Assembly: GCF_905475465.1 (NCBI RefSeq)
Contig: NC_062259.1
Location: forward strand, 4,846,501 to 4,910,500
Source: Pieris napi
Taxonomy: Eukaryota > Arthropoda > Insecta > Lepidoptera > Pieridae
DNA: 64,000 bases
Direction of reading: 5' to 3'
The stretch's first letter is position 1. Every line of letters begins with the position of its first letter. The notes under the pieces are model-generated. The model was not told where the DNA came from and searched no databases. It was given only the letters and a program-made list of their open reading frames with translations. Positions 28,601 to 36,718 of this stretch are shown here, in pieces. The position numbers were made by a program, and so were the translations under genes.

Positions 28601-29039
28601 ATTTAATATTTCTTAATAGAATATAACTCAAAAATTGTATATGAACGATTGAAAGAACAATAAAAACATTATTTTTAATCATAACATTTGAATGCTACTA
28701 CTAGATGAACATCATTATGTCTTAATAGACTAATAGCTGATTAGTCGTCTGACATAAACGATTTGAATGGCGTTTTCCTTCACTCTAAAAGTGTTAGATA
28801 GGTCTTCTTGCGGGGCTGATCGCACGCTAAATCCAGTGATAAAGTAGCTGGATGAGTTCATCGGGCTACTTTATCATATAACAGAACACACTGCTCTTCT
28901 CAGTTTTAATAAATATGCTTGTATGTCAAAAAATTCTCAGGTGCGCCGACGTAAACGTGAATATAGCAAGCTGGTCATGATATACGAAGAGGATGCACCT
29001 CTTCCATCTCCAGATGAAGCAGCGAGTCCCACATCATAA
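1658..29039 (+). CDS. per: Period circadian clock protein (26 coding exons)
   Basis: PERIOD is the negative regulator of the clock; it dimerises through PAS domains and represses CLK:CYC/BMAL1. Exons: 1658-1743, 2277-2360, 4632-4789, 5969-6060, 6461-6517, 6758-6889, 9594-9669, 10079-10297, 11554-11782, 12235-12346, 13049-13162, 14139-14288, 15126-15259, 16069-16161, 16696-16839, 17545-17722, 18043-18178, 18556-18648, 18794-18895, 19018-19247, 22292-22429, 23043-23195, 24525-24614, 26246-26347, 27541-27684, 28941-29039. All junctions are GT-AG and in phase, giving 3345 nt or 1114 residues. Seen in order: the SLIMB-type phosphodegron SSGSSGYGGKPSTS (41-54, the counterpart of Drosophila Ser47), a Lys-rich NLS (70-76), PAS-A starting DGFSCVISMQDG (from 160), PAS-B (about 302-415), the region ending in LNKHNSIMEK, a Met/Gln/His tract (819-849), the Ser-rich ESSYSSFYSNFFKSESGSAED motif (in 920-970) and a C-terminal domain. 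The ATG at 1658 follows a short 5' UTR in the same exon. The Drosophila Thr-Gly repeat is absent, as expected in Lepidoptera. A missed micro-exon is the main uncertainty. Confidence 0.95.
2361..4631 (+). other. per intron 2 (2.3 kb)
   Basis: AT-rich intron with no coding match. It contains a canonical E-box CACGTG at 3464-3469 followed by A, which is the CLK:CYC/BMAL1 core motif. A single CACGTG is weak evidence, although intragenic E-boxes near clock gene 5' ends can be functional. Confidence 0.45.
6140..6235 (+). repeat. SINE fragment in per intron 4
   Basis: The stretch AATAGGTGATCAGCC, followed by TCTGACACACGGCATTGA, closely matches the segment at 58775-58830, which belongs to a tRNA-derived SINE. 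Same plus orientation here; only the tRNA-unrelated body is left. Identified by repetition within the window, not by a library match. Confidence 0.5.
8131..8152 (+). repeat. Poly(T) run, 22 nt
   Basis: A 22-nt T homopolymer followed by TTAATATTATGG, inside per intron 6. It may be the A-tail of a minus-strand retroposon, but no body is recognisable upstream. Confidence 0.6.
8935..9105 (+). repeat. Dispersed repeat family A, copy 1 (per intron 6)
   Basis: Contains AGAACGGGGCAAGCGGGCAG, ACTCGCGAGTCTTAAG and TTGGTACGCTC, then CTTGAAGGACCCTAAGTCG. These signature blocks recur at 13203, 14358, 23600-23760 (reverse), 27412, 33460 (reverse), 38513 and 53200 (reverse). The family resembles a widespread lepidopteran interspersed element, probably the tail of a non-LTR element or a SINE. 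Class not proven. Confidence 0.6.
9170..9470 (+). repeat. Probable transposon end, per intron 6
   Basis: Begins TTTTTAACTTCCCGCTAAG and runs to TCGATACGATCAGTGG, then GTTTAGGCGTGA and a TATATATATAGATTT terminus. This arrangement is common at ends of insect retroelements or Helitron-like repeats. No coding remains are visible; assignment rests on recall of the pattern. Confidence 0.4.
10298..11553 (+). other. per intron 8 (1.26 kb)
   Basis: No host exon seen. The 10900-11200 part is less AT-rich and open on both strands for 70-100 codons, but neither translation looks like a known protein. It also carries a GTGTGCGCGCACAC palindromic run near 11135, similar to the GTGTGCGTGTACAAGTGTACA segment at 12000 and the one at 24022. 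It is probably an old transposon. Confidence 0.35.
11554..12346 (+). other. per: per exons 9-10: PAS-B domain
   Basis: Exon 9 reads VPNEIVPKPVPFVIRH and later YIDPESVPYLGYSPQDIL and HPHDLAYLRQVYETIV. Exon 10 reads RMMTQNGDYVKLETEWSSF then INPWSRKLEFIIGKHT. This is the PAS-B and PAC portion of PER, with the characteristic G-D-I-x-Y-I-D-P and LGYxPQD features. Splice phases (1 into exon 9, 2 into exon 10, 0 out) are consistent. Confidence 0.92.
13195..13530 (+). repeat. Dispersed repeat family A, copy 2 (per intron 11)
   Basis: Starts AGAACACGGGGCAAATAGAC, continues TGATACCGCTGCCCTTGGACA and GTGCGTTGCCGGC, as in family A copies at 8935 and 38513. The downstream part (to about 13530) forms a long open frame in several phases, a by-product of the GC-richer repeat rather than a host gene. 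Confidence 0.6.
13778..14020 (-). repeat. Dispersed repeat family C, copy 1 (per intron 11)
   Basis: The end GCGGTACGATGTTCGCCAGG, then CCAGCTAGT, is the reverse complement of the start of the repeat at 62798. The block GTGTTAGTGGAGGGGTTCCG is also shared in opposite orientation. The two copies therefore define one mobile family present twice in the window. It ends only about 120 bp upstream of per exon 12. Class unknown; possibly a non-autonomous element. Confidence 0.7.
14355..14400 (+). repeat. Dispersed repeat family A, fragment (per intron 12)
   Basis: AGAACAGGTTTAAACGGGCAG followed by GATGCTCACCTGAAGC matches the 5' part of family A. Only about 45 nt remain. The following 14400-14770 segment is flanked by copies of an inverted motif: AAGCTTAGGTTTCCTAGAAAA at the left and TTTTCTAGGAAACCTAAGCTT at the right, so it is a separate inverted-repeat insertion. 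Confidence 0.5.
14395..14768. mobile_element. Inverted-repeat element nested in family A fragment
   Basis: The left end (AAGCTTAGGTTTCCTAGAAA) is repeated in inverted form at the right end (TTTCTAGGAAACCTAAGCTT). Arms are about 20 bp and essentially perfect. The interior has short inverted pieces (TAACGGCCGTCATTTTACGG and TGACGGCCGTCATGC) and a second TTCTCTAGGAAACCTAC copy near 14663. There is no open frame of note. This looks like a non-autonomous DNA transposon (MITE) inserted in per intron 12. Confidence 0.6.
15522..15720 (-). pseudogene. Mariner-like transposase remnant with one TIR
   Basis: At 15524 a CGAGGGTGGATCCAAAAGTT end, preceded by a TA dinucleotide, resembles a mariner terminal repeat. 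Reading the minus strand inward gives SKRSIERIVSEVKVKCVELD followed by GAYVEK and a stop, like the C-terminus of mariner/IS630-type transposases. The rest of the transposase and the other TIR are missing or unrecognisable. It lies in per intron 13. Confidence 0.55.
18478..18535 (+). repeat. SINE 3' end in per intron 17
   Basis: Segment with CTGAGGCCCAGACCC and GGTTGTAGCGCCACTGAT, then T-rich tail. The motif GTTGTAGCGCCA reappears in reverse at about 42245 (TGGCGCTACAAC), where a tRNA-like B box is also present. It ends about 20 bp before per exon 18. Confidence 0.5.
19083..19175 (+). repeat. In-frame Met/Gln/His repeat of PER (exon 20)
   Basis: Thirty-one consecutive codons are nearly all Met, Gln or His (PQMQQMQNMQQIQHM and onward). 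They are built from an imperfect 9-nt unit (ATGCAACAR/ATGCAGMAY). Codon mixing is high, so this is an interrupted microsatellite that may vary in length between individuals. It lies in the C-terminal half of PER (residues 819-849) in the exon just before the 3-kb intron that holds the tyrosine-recombinase element. Confidence 0.85.
19376..19485. repeat. 110-bp imperfect palindrome (per intron 20)
   Basis: GTGCGGAA at 19376 pairs with TTCCGCAC ending at 19485. CATTGCAAAGAGTTCCGACA pairs with the inverted AGTCGGAACAAGTTGCAATG. The unpaired centre is GC-rich (CCGAGCCGAGGCGCAGCCG). It borders the tyrosine-recombinase element and is probably its terminal structure. Confidence 0.7.
19498..21299 (-). 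mobile_element. Crypton-like element bounded by a 20-bp inverted repeat
   Basis: ACTATTTTTAATACAGTTGC (19498-19517) and GCAACTGTATTAAAAATTAGT (21279-21299) are inverted copies with one base difference. They bracket the recombinase gene. Beyond the left copy lies the 110-bp palindrome (19376-19485). Beyond the recombinase on the right, 20880-21270 is AT-rich with a repeated GAAATGAAATG motif. Classical Cryptons lack TIRs, so either the repeat is a sub-terminal recombination site or the element belongs to another tyrosine-recombinase group. True ends are not established. Confidence 0.6.
19578..20830 (-). pseudogene. Tyrosine recombinase of a Crypton-like element, 5' part decayed
   Basis: The C-terminal catalytic part is open. 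An exon at 20351-19578 follows an intron (20463-20352) and starts VALIFGVVGACRREELANI. Box I Arg is in GACRREEL; box II H-x-x-R is in TGHSFRRTSATLL; GGW precedes the nucleophile Tyr in AEGYI. Preceding exon sequence up to 20464 reads KILTSNEVERFLNEASDDRY. Further upstream the frame is broken by a frameshift near 20570 and an in-frame stop near 20628; beyond that KKSTYDEFITWREEKKGNSF is still readable up to about 20770. The family is the insect tyrosine-recombinase transposons (Crypton-type). The element sits antisense in per intron 20. The catalytic fold looks intact but the N-terminal half is not, so the element is probably dead. Confidence 0.8.
22040..22160 (-). repeat. LINE-type 3' tail (per intron 20)
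   Basis: On the minus strand the segment ends TATGAATAAAGATATTTTTG followed by a GAGTTT-rich tail, a pattern typical of lepidopteran CR1/Jockey-type LINE 3' ends. A related tail-like segment is at 26565-26735. No RT coding remains here. Confidence 0.5.
22630..22745 (+). repeat. Retroelement 3' end in per intron 21
   Basis: Contains GCATCAAAATCCGTTGCGTA, GTTTTAAAGATTAAGGCATAC, ATAGGGACAGAGAAAGCGAC and TTATACTATGTAGTGAT, a common lepidopteran interspersed-repeat terminus. Assignment is from recall of the pattern, not from a second copy in the window. Confidence 0.5.
23590..23750 (-). repeat. Dispersed repeat family A, reverse copy (per intron 22)
   Basis: Reading the minus strand gives the family A order: ATAGAACCGGAGAATACTAG, TCATCTGATGTTAAGTGAC, then CTATAAGGACCCTAAGTTG and AATTGGTTAGG. 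Divergent copy. Just downstream (23890-24060) is a different repeat with ACGAACGAAAAACGTTACGG and GTACGCGCGTAAGAAGTTAT. Confidence 0.55.
24476..24505. repeat. Perfect 30-bp palindrome at the 3' splice site of per exon 23
   Basis: The 15-nt half TTTGACGAGATAGTT is followed immediately by its exact reverse complement, ending at 24505. The exon 23 acceptor (TTTCAG) ends at 24524, only 19 nt later. In the per pre-mRNA this can form a hairpin overlapping the expected branch-point region. A second weaker inverted pair (CCGGTTTTTAAAACCG) lies immediately upstream. Confidence 0.9.
24659..26046 (+). mobile_element. Deleted Helitron (per intron 23)
   Basis: The left end TCTCTATATATTTATAATAT followed by AAAATGAATCGC, and CCTGGACCAATTTGGC, is Helitron-like. 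The right end has GGACGAAGTCTGTCGGGTCC with its short inverted repeat followed by GCTAT, a variant of the canonical CTAG terminus (25,3xx-26,046 side). Rep and helicase remnants lie between. The full element would be several kilobases, so most has been deleted. Sense orientation relative to per. Confidence 0.75.
25005..25975 (+). pseudogene. Helitron Rep-helicase remnant, internally deleted
   Basis: Broken frames encode Rep-domain pieces: YHLRDAIN-type text near 25150, then VRHYGTADLFITFNPQW (about 25338), ELFPGQSPIDRYDITARVFR, then MDFIVIHYVFGETRCWMYSV and the HUH motif in RGLPHAHILIWL (about 25555). Stops and frameshifts occur near 25290, 25480 and 25673. From about 25840 the frame passes directly to LALASSGITATLLEGGRTAH, which belongs to the SF1 helicase domain, so the region between Rep and the helicase was deleted. 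Not functional. Confidence 0.8.
26565..26735 (+). repeat. Interspersed repeat in per intron 24
   Basis: Contains TGCCAGTTCTCAAATCAAGG, GCGTAGAACGGGAGAG and AAGAACTGGCAATAAACTC, then TCCGCCACTCTTT. This is a frequent lepidopteran repeat segment, probably a LINE 3' region. An internal inverted pair (TGCCAGTTCT/AGAACTGGCA) is visible. Confidence 0.5.
27405..27500 (+). repeat. Dispersed repeat family A, fragment (per intron 24)
   Basis: GCCCCTTGGACACTCACTCTG, CCAGCGTGCGAATGCGT and GGCCCTTTTAGAATCGGTA follow the order seen in other family A copies. It stops about 40 bp before per exon 25. Confidence 0.5.
28351..28563 (+). repeat. Dispersed repeat family B, internally deleted copy (per intron 25)
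   Basis: Starts AGTAGACTCGGCCAAGCATT, includes CTATTCAAGGGAAACGGTAG and ends AGTCCATAGCGGACAAACAAC. Both ends match the longer copies at 37535-37903 (reverse) and 63518-63859, but the central part (the AGCGCCATCTGTTAGAATTG and GATTGATATCGGTTCGG segments) is missing. Confidence 0.75.
28837..28876. repeat. 11-bp-stem hairpin before per exon 26
   Basis: TGATAAAGTAG (28837-28847) is followed by an 18-nt loop and its exact reverse complement CTACTTTATCA (28866-28876). It lies 65 nt upstream of the last exon, making this the second strong hairpin near a per 3' splice site. Confidence 0.7.
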
Positions 29040-32000
29040 TACGTCTGAACCCTAAATTTCTCAAGTCTAGATATTAAGGAAATAAGTACTCAAAATGTCT
29101 AATTGTAACACGTTATCCAATGAAGTCTCTAAAACTGTGCCCATTGATGCCGTATACGTGAAGGTAAACATATTCGAGAAATTAATGCAACTTTAAAAAA
29201 AACACAAAAAAAAAAACGCCTAATACATGCAACCGTGACCATGCTCGACCTAAACATTAAACACTGTTTGATTCAGTTAAATCAATGGAATATATGTTTT
29301 AAAGTATGGAATTCGTATCAACGTATTCGCACGTTGTACGTTACTGACGAACTCAGTGCGTGATTCAAAGGTCTCTTTTCAGAACACTTCAATTGGACAA
29401 CGTTATCGTTTATAGTGATGTAAGGATATAAACCTAATGTTTTATAAATGCCGTTATTTAACGAACAATATATTATTATATAATTATCTTTCAAAATCGT
29501 ATATAGATGCTGTCTTGTTAGGATGAGAATTTTATCTCAATTTTATTGAGGCGAAACCTGTCACTACCACCAAAATTATATATAAAATTTAAAGATTTTA
29601 ACCGTTTAACGGTTTTAGTTAGTTAATTTTAGCCTAAATAAAGTTTCGGTGGTTCGTGTTTTGACTTCTGAATAAACAGCAATCAGAACACCTTCCGGAA
29701 ACTGGGCGTATAATTAATACAATCGTATAATGATCGACTAAAATGAAAACTCTTTCACTACGTCAAGAATGTAGTGATAAAATATAGTACAAAGGTTATT
29801 TCTTTTGTTAGTACTAATTGATGTCTAAAATTAAACTTATGATAGTATATTAAACATAATATAGATTATACAAAATAAAAGATTCTACCAGATATTTGGT
29901 CTTTGCTCCATCTCGGAAATGAATTGTTTAGATGGTCTAAGATCCCGATATATAACGACCTTCACCGAGATGCTTATTTAATGAAACGTATTTTATATTT
30001 AATTTAATATGTCAATAAATATAATCCATATGGGTTGCCTAGCAAATTTCAGTCCAGAGTATTTTAATTAATATTATTCACTTTAGACGAACGCAGATCC
30101 GATTCCAATTAAAATTCTTATTCATACATTTTGTATTTTCCGCTTAGTTAGGTTAGGTTAGGTAAATATTGATCGGACATAGATAGATACCATATACATA
30201 GAAATAATATTAAAATATGTTTTTCGTCTAAAGCGAATAGGCTACCTATGTAATGTCGAAAACGTGAGAAGTGAATGATTAAAGTATGGGAGCTTATATA
30301 TTTTTATGAAAAAATATATTACATATTTACATAAAATCAGATATATTTTATTTAATAATAGGAACAAAGTCAAATTATTTATATACAAAGGTGATATGAA
30401 TCAAATATATTTTATACATAACATATAATTCTGTTAATAATAATGATAAAATGTTACTAAATTCACATTAATTTAATTGTTTTGGTTTGTATGAAATATA
30501 TTTTTTAGTTATTAATCTGTTAATACACTATTATAACGGCACTACTCTATTTGACAAGGTTTTAGAAACAATACAGGTTTTTAAAATCTTTAATTATGGG
30601 TTTTTTTGATAAATCAATGATTATTTTCAAGACATTTTACTCCATAACGCTTTTGAAGCCGTTGTTGTTCAGATCTCAATAACACTTTATTTTTCATATT
30701 GTCATATAGCCTATAACTTTTAATGATATATTTAAATGTTGAATTAAAATATATTTTACGTTTGATAATTTATAAAATGTTCTGGTATTCGTTATTGTAT
30801 TTTTAGATTTTTTTAATTTTATATCGTACTTTTTATGTTTGTGGAAAATTATTTAAAGGTATCTGTAAATTTATGTGTAAAATTTTAAATTGTATACAGT
30901 CGTAGTCAGATTGTGTACTTATCAGTGTACACTACTTTATTATAAATATAATTTAATGTTGAAGAAATATGAATAAAAATAATAATTTCATGTGTCTTTT
31001 TTATTTTATAAACTTCTAGAAGTACCAATCACAAACTACACCATTATTTTTTCCTTACGATAGTCAGGTTTGTTAGTAGTTACGGACCCGAACGACGTGG
31101 ACAGATAGACAACATTGTCAAACTTAAAAATAATAAAAAGATCTCCTAACTGTAAATCTTAAGCATTCTCAAATCCACTTGAAAACAAAAATTCATTAAA
31201 TTTATACCAGAAGTTTAAGAGCTTATTAAGATATCCAAATGTGCAACAATTATGGCTAACTTTTTTTAAAGTGAATATTCTTTAGACGCATTAGAGGGTT
31301 AAACTTACGGAGCATCACGAAGATGGGCAGCATTTTTGTCGAAGAAAAGGGAGAGACCGATTGAGAGAGAGTGAGAAGGTTGAAATTACCTAATAGAAAT
31401 TCTATTTTTAAAATTTCGTAAAGAGAATTTATGAAATATTAGTATTTTAATATTTTCATGACAATTAAATTCCTTGAATTCCTAACATATCTTCCTTTTT
31501 CCTTCCCTCTAAGTCTCGGAAAAGTTTTAGATTTGTATAAATATGAACAAGAGTTAAAAATTAGTTTGCCAAAGAAGTTTCACTTCTGACATGTGTACTT
31601 TGTTGCCTACAACGCACTTTTTTTTCAATTAAAGTAATACGCATTGAATCAGTTTTTTAGATTAAGTTGATCATATTGTTGTCAATTTATTTGAATATTT
31701 ATACATCAGAGAATATATCACGATTACAATTTATTTCTCATTGTAGTCGTTTTCATAAAGATCTAAGTTTCCAACCAATTTTTTATAATTTCAATAATAA
31801 TAATAACTATATAGGTATTACAAGTATTATTATTGTATCTATTGGTACTTTGATTTACATTTTTATTATACTATATTTAATTAGTATTTTTTCGAATGTG
31901 ACATTTTTGTAATTATTTCACGAATTATTTCGGAGCATAAAAGATACGCCTGATGGAAAATTATTCTTATTTAGTATTGCAATTGGTAGACCGGGGAAGC

Positions 32001-32850
32001 TGAATGAACGGATTGATTTCATGAAACCACGATTTTGTCAGGACTATAAATAGCACATGTAACATATCCTTAAATGAAATAAAAAATTAGTAAATAAATT
32101 GAAATGTGTCATACATTTTCACTAAGAGATGTATTCAAAAATTTATAATGTTTTTCTTTATTACAAAATCGAACTTAGTGCCTGATAATTTGACCTAAAA
32201 ATAATTACAATAGGAAAAAATATATATTGTGAGATTTATAAAGGATTTATAAGACTCCAGTTTACATTTTATTTTAAACTGGAGTTGCCGATAAAGATCT
32301 TAGATTGTGGAACGTTTTTCCTAAAATATCTAATTATATATTATAACATATCTACATATGTATGTAAAAGACCTTTCCCGAAACGCAAACAGTTGGTGAA
32401 CTACTAACTTTATAATGTATATTCCGTCTCCTTGAGATCTCTTGGACTGGTTTAATTCTGTTATAGTTACTATTTTATAATATTTGTACCTAAATATTCA
32501 CACAATTCCACCTTAACCATTCCTTAAATTATTTGTTTACCACAAAATTAATTTTTATATTAAAAGAATCAGGCGTTATATTTAAACCATTTCTTGGATG
32601 AAATTTTAATAAGTTTATACAATTTAGTACCAGACGGAATGGTTTTTATTTTAAACTTTTAGTTTTTTCTATTTGTATTAATCATCACATAAAAATGCAG
32701 TAATTTTCTGTTTAATACGTGATGTGACCACACATACGCATTAAAGGCCCCGTAAACAATGTAACAACATTCACGCACACCAACGTAGAACCAATACGAC
32801 GGCAATGTTACCTGCGCAAGAGTCGCATTCCGTTTCCCACCTCCGCGCGT
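29040..32850. other. per 3' UTR and intergenic flank
   Basis: Very AT-rich; no gene seen. The first AATAAA after the per stop is at 29637-29642, with others near 30970. A short open frame (ATG at 29096, 32 codons) contains a GTGAAG|GTAAAC donor-like site near 29161. Short hairpins occur (ACTCCAGTTT/AAACTGGAGT at 32254-32284). Three TTAGG units near 30147 are too few to call a telomeric array. Confidence 0.5.
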
Positions 32851-32950
32851 ATTCATCGAGGCTGTTAAAGGCTTCGATATTCAAGTATTTTTTAGAAAGT
32901 GACCTTAGTGCGTGTGTTTCGTTTTGATACCGACATGACAACCAACTAGT
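32850..32950 (+). promoter_or_regulatory. Probable non-coding first exon and promoter of the grindelwald-like gene
   Basis: A locally GC-richer, CpG-containing stretch (CACCTCCGCGCGTATTC at about 32838) leads to a strong splice donor, ACTAGT|GTAAGT at 32950/32951. The next compatible acceptor that opens a gene is at 39714/39715, just before the receptor ATG. A four-codon upstream ORF (ATG ACA ACC AAC TAG) ends at the donor. This makes a plausible 5' UTR exon with a 6.8-kb first intron. Inference only. Confidence 0.35.
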
Positions 32951-33449
32951 GTAAGTATTATATTACATATTAAAACAAATATAATATATAAGTACTATAT
33001 TGTTAATATACATACGATGATTAAACCTTCGTGCTTATCGTCTCAAACAATACCTCATTATCTAGAAAAAATACAGCCTTTTGCAACGTAATACAGGTAG
33101 GTACAAATTTCGGATTTTCATTTTCCATATCCACGGACGTTTCATAATCATAAGATCGGATCACGTGATCATTTGCTTAGCGAAGTGTGATTAATCTAAC
33201 AGTTTTTCCCAACATATTTTTCCGATGACTAAATGAAGCGTAGCTTATAAACCTTCAAGGCTTAGTCAAAAGTGCGCAGTGTGAAGATAATTCCCAAATT
33301 GTATTGTTATATATATATAACAACATATAACATACAGGTGACGCCTATCTTTCCTGTCCGTTAAAATTTCTTTAAATACAGATAATCACTATTTTCGTGG
33401 TTTGTGGATTGGAGTAATTCTCCTGCTATGATTCCTGCCTTCATATTTG

Positions 33450-33510
33450 TATTATTATACGCACTTGCGAGCCCTCTGCTGCCGCTGATGAGCCACCTGC
33501 TCGTGTTTTT
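33450..33510 (-). repeat. Dispersed repeat family A, reverse fragment
   Basis: CGCACTTGCGAGCCCTCTGC followed by GATGAGCCACCTGCTCG is the reverse complement of family A signatures (GAGGGCTCGCGAGTGCG and AGGCTCACCTGATG). Confidence 0.5.
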
Positions 33511-34078
33511 TTTATACATATGTAACTGGGGGCAACTGTTGCATAATTTTTTTTTAAATATTTATTAAGGAGCTGTACATCATTACTTTTATTTTGTTTG
33601 TGTTTTATGATTTAAAAAATACGAAACAATACCGAACATTAGATTAATATCTAGCGCCTCAGAACAAACTATTGATGAAGATATCACAAAATCGGAACGA
33701 AATCCACGCGGTTAAATATTAATATATTGAGAAATTTTGTGTAAAGTTCTATTGAACATATAATTACCTACTATAATTGCTCATTAACACATGCGTCGTA
33801 ATTACTAAAGTACCTACCTGTTATTCGTAATGACAGATGGGTTTTAATGACACTGATAAGGAGTGTCTGTAAACAGGTTGCTTAAGTGTAATGTGTTGAA
33901 TGTTAGAACAATGTATGCAATATTATTTAGAGTGATTTCAAGCGAACAGTACTTTATTAAGAGTTTTCCATATTGAGAACGTTCACGGAAAAACGTAACC
34001 ATTAAATGTGAATAGTTTCACAAACACAGCAATAGTTTCCAAGTAATCTGTTTTAAAGAAAGAAAAAATATTTGTATA

Positions 34079-34710
34079 TTGAAGTGTGAAAAAAGCAAAT
34101 ATATAAAGTATACAGCTGCAATAACTAAGTCATTGCTACCAAGTGTAGCTGCAGCGTATCCATTAGTAAAAGAAATAGAACCATCCCGTCTGGTAACACA
34201 GATATTGACAGGTCTGGGTGGATTTTCATCGTATTTTCACAGACTTAAAGTTAAACAAAACGCAGCCTGTCCTTACAACAATGCAGCTGAAGAGGCGATA
34301 TTGCATGTCCTGATTGACTGTCCAATGTATGGCTACGTAAGGTACAACACTGAAAAAATTAAACGATTAAACACACCAGAAACAAACTGTAAATAAGAAA
34401 CGTGGAACAAATTTAAGAGGCGCTTTCCTAAAATTTGCTGTAAATATAATACAAAAAGTTATTAACAGAAAGTGATAAGAAATATAAAAATTAGGCCCAA
34501 CATAGCAAATTTTCTGCCATCTGATTGTCTAGATATTCAGATTTTAAAATATTTTGGAAATAAATATATGTGTTACTTGGGTAATTTGGGTGAACGAAAT
34601 TTGGAAATAGCTCCAGAAATTTTTAGTTTATTCATTACAAATATACAAATCTTTTCATTTAAAAATTATCCGTGGGCGTTTTATCAGGAAAACATTAATT
34701 TTCATTAATT
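34079..34710 (+). pseudogene. Non-LTR retrotransposon ORF2 C-terminal fragment
   Basis: A 105-codon frame contains TQILTGLGGFSSYFHRLKVK and later CPYNNAAEEAILHVLIDCPMYG, matching the conserved LINE tail G-H-G-x-F-x-x-Y-x-H ... C-P ... E-x-x-x-H-x-L-x-x-C-P of R1/Jockey-type reverse transcriptase proteins. The second frame (34472-34708) may be degraded continuation. No RT catalytic core is present, so the copy is 5'-truncated. It lies in the proposed first intron of the receptor gene, sense orientation. Confidence 0.65.
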
Positions 34711-35590
34711 AAGAGCAGAGGACCTTTATAGAGTTCAGAGAAATTGAATTGTTTATGAAATACCTGACTCTAGTTGTCAATAAAGCCTTATTCATGGATT
34801 TAATTAATATTAACTACCTTCATTTGTTGCTTCTAATTATTCCGTATTGATAAACAAATAGCGAAAATCTTATCAATTCTATTTTCAAAACAAAATTATA
34901 AACAAACATTAACCGACCATTCAATTGTTAACGTGAAAGTGGGTATCTTACAATTCCGATACACATAAACAACGTAATACTGCCTCACACGGTACAATAT
35001 CCGGTACAGAATGGTGTATTTCTATTGCATCCGGCGAACGCGAAAATTTTAAGACTTCACGCCTAAATTGATTTACCAAGTACATTGTACTCATATTAGC
35101 TTCCACTGTGATTTAGAGTGTACTCGTATGATGTATATAATAACCTTAATAGATGTATGTTTCTAAAAAAGATATAGTATATACTAACAATTGTAAAAAC
35201 AATTCAGACTGGAATGAGTTCAGAACAAAACCAGTTTGTAACTGCACGATTTTGAACACACATTGAACGGTAGAGGCAGTCTTGTAGCTTTGGACCAACG
35301 TTGCGTCACTTGCATACTAATGAAAGGAAAACAATAAAATATGTGACTATCATTCACAATATTATATTAGCCTCTTGTTCTGTTTTCCTTCGTGTGTCAT
35401 CCTCAAATCTCATTTCACATTGTTAAAGTAACTTTTTGTAGGAAGTCTTACAAGTGCCCCATGGGGCGAATGGCAGATGTTCAAACATTTTAGTTTATGT
35501 TTTATTCGTCGTTTCACTTCACAGACATGTAGGTGGTTAGCTTTCTGAACATTTCAATCACAAACAATTATTATCGATAAAATGAGGCGT

Positions 35591-35846
35591 TGGGGGCCTC
35601 ATAGCCTAGCGGTCTTATTAAGTGGCAGCTAGGTGAGGGGTACCGGGTTCGATTCCCGGTTCGAGGGCAAGTTTTAATTTAATTTAAATTTGTTCTCGGC
35701 CTTTGGGAGGGTTGTGCGGTACCGGGCGAGTGCTTTAACCGTACATGGAGGACACGGTCGAATTTCTAAAGACAAGCACGAATTATAAAAATCCTATACT
35801 TGACGCTGGCTAATGCACAAATCGTGCCAGAGCCATAAAAAAAAAG
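35591..35846 (+). mobile_element. tRNA-derived SINE with target-site duplication
   Basis: The head has pol III promoter boxes: box A-like ATAGCCTAGCGG and box B GGGTTCGATTCCCGG. The body runs to CGTGCCAGAGCCAT and ends in a poly(A) run. ATGAGGCGT is found directly on both sides (35582-35590 and 35847-35855), a 9-bp duplication showing retroposition. About 256 bp. The intact boxes could lead to a false tRNA call, but the sequence lacks a proper cloverleaf. Confidence 0.85.
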
Positions 35847-36705
35847 ATGAGGCGTCAACCTCAGGGTTAAAAACATATGTATATGTAAGCAACTAAAGAG
35901 ACGGCATACTAAGATATTACTTAATATTATTTGACTATGGTTTCCAAGAAAAGTGTATGTCAACGAGACAAAAGTAAGAACTCCCATAATCTTATCTAAA
36001 AATTTATATAAACAATATGCAGTCTATGATAAGTGGCAACAAAGACCCAATTTCACTTATAACAACACTTTGATCGTCACACCTGCTTGGTACATTAACC
36101 ATACCTTAATTGAAATATGTTTGGCCATCCTAATCTAGGTATTTATATTGCATCATGCATGTGCCTTGATTCAAGGTCTATATGGTTATAGTAACATCTA
36201 TTTGAGGTAAATGCGTTTCATTCGTGTCTTTAACATCAGTGTCGTATGTTTAGTTATTTCGAATTTCTAAATGCGCTCCAAAATATCTCTTGCCCGAACG
36301 AGAAACTTTTATCATTTCCTGTCTTGTTCTACTTTCTGACAGTTCCTACTTCACAATAATATATGAATTTACCTGATTTTTGTTATAGACGTTCTACATC
36401 TACGTTCTACCTATACTAAATCGATTCTTTTTAAAGATCGGCGCGACTAAGCTACGACTTACCCCGCTATGGGAACAACCTCAATCCCCTTCCTACAAAG
36501 GACGAATAGGGCTGTGAAATACCTTCTTAGCTTTCAATTAGAATATGAGCCTATTCCAATTTCCTAAATTAATATAATATAAAATTACTTAATGCTAATA
36601 ATAGAAGGTAAGGTTTAATAATGAACCTTAAAAGAGAAAGAGAGAAATACATTTGAATAAATCCGATAAGCGTTATTATTACGATTTTATAGTTTAGTTG
36701 AATCC

Positions 36706-36718
36706 GTTGCTAGGCAAC
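36706..36718. promoter_or_regulatory. Possible RFX X-box
   Basis: GTTGCTAGGCAAC has the two half sites of an RFX X-box (GTTGCY and RGCAAC) separated by one base. It could be a regulatory site, but a single motif in intronic or intergenic DNA is weak evidence. Confidence 0.25.

Noticed and set aside
30146..30162. Interstitial telomeric (TTAGG)n array
   Set aside because: Only about three units; expected by chance in AT-rich DNA.
31667..31912. Hydrophobic 81-codon frame
   Set aside because: Pure AT-rich composition (Ile/Asn/Phe/Leu/Tyr only pattern), no conserved-looking segment.
35600..35675. tRNA gene (box A and box B present)
   Set aside because: The boxes belong to a SINE head with poly(A) tail and 9-bp target duplication, and no good cloverleaf can be drawn.
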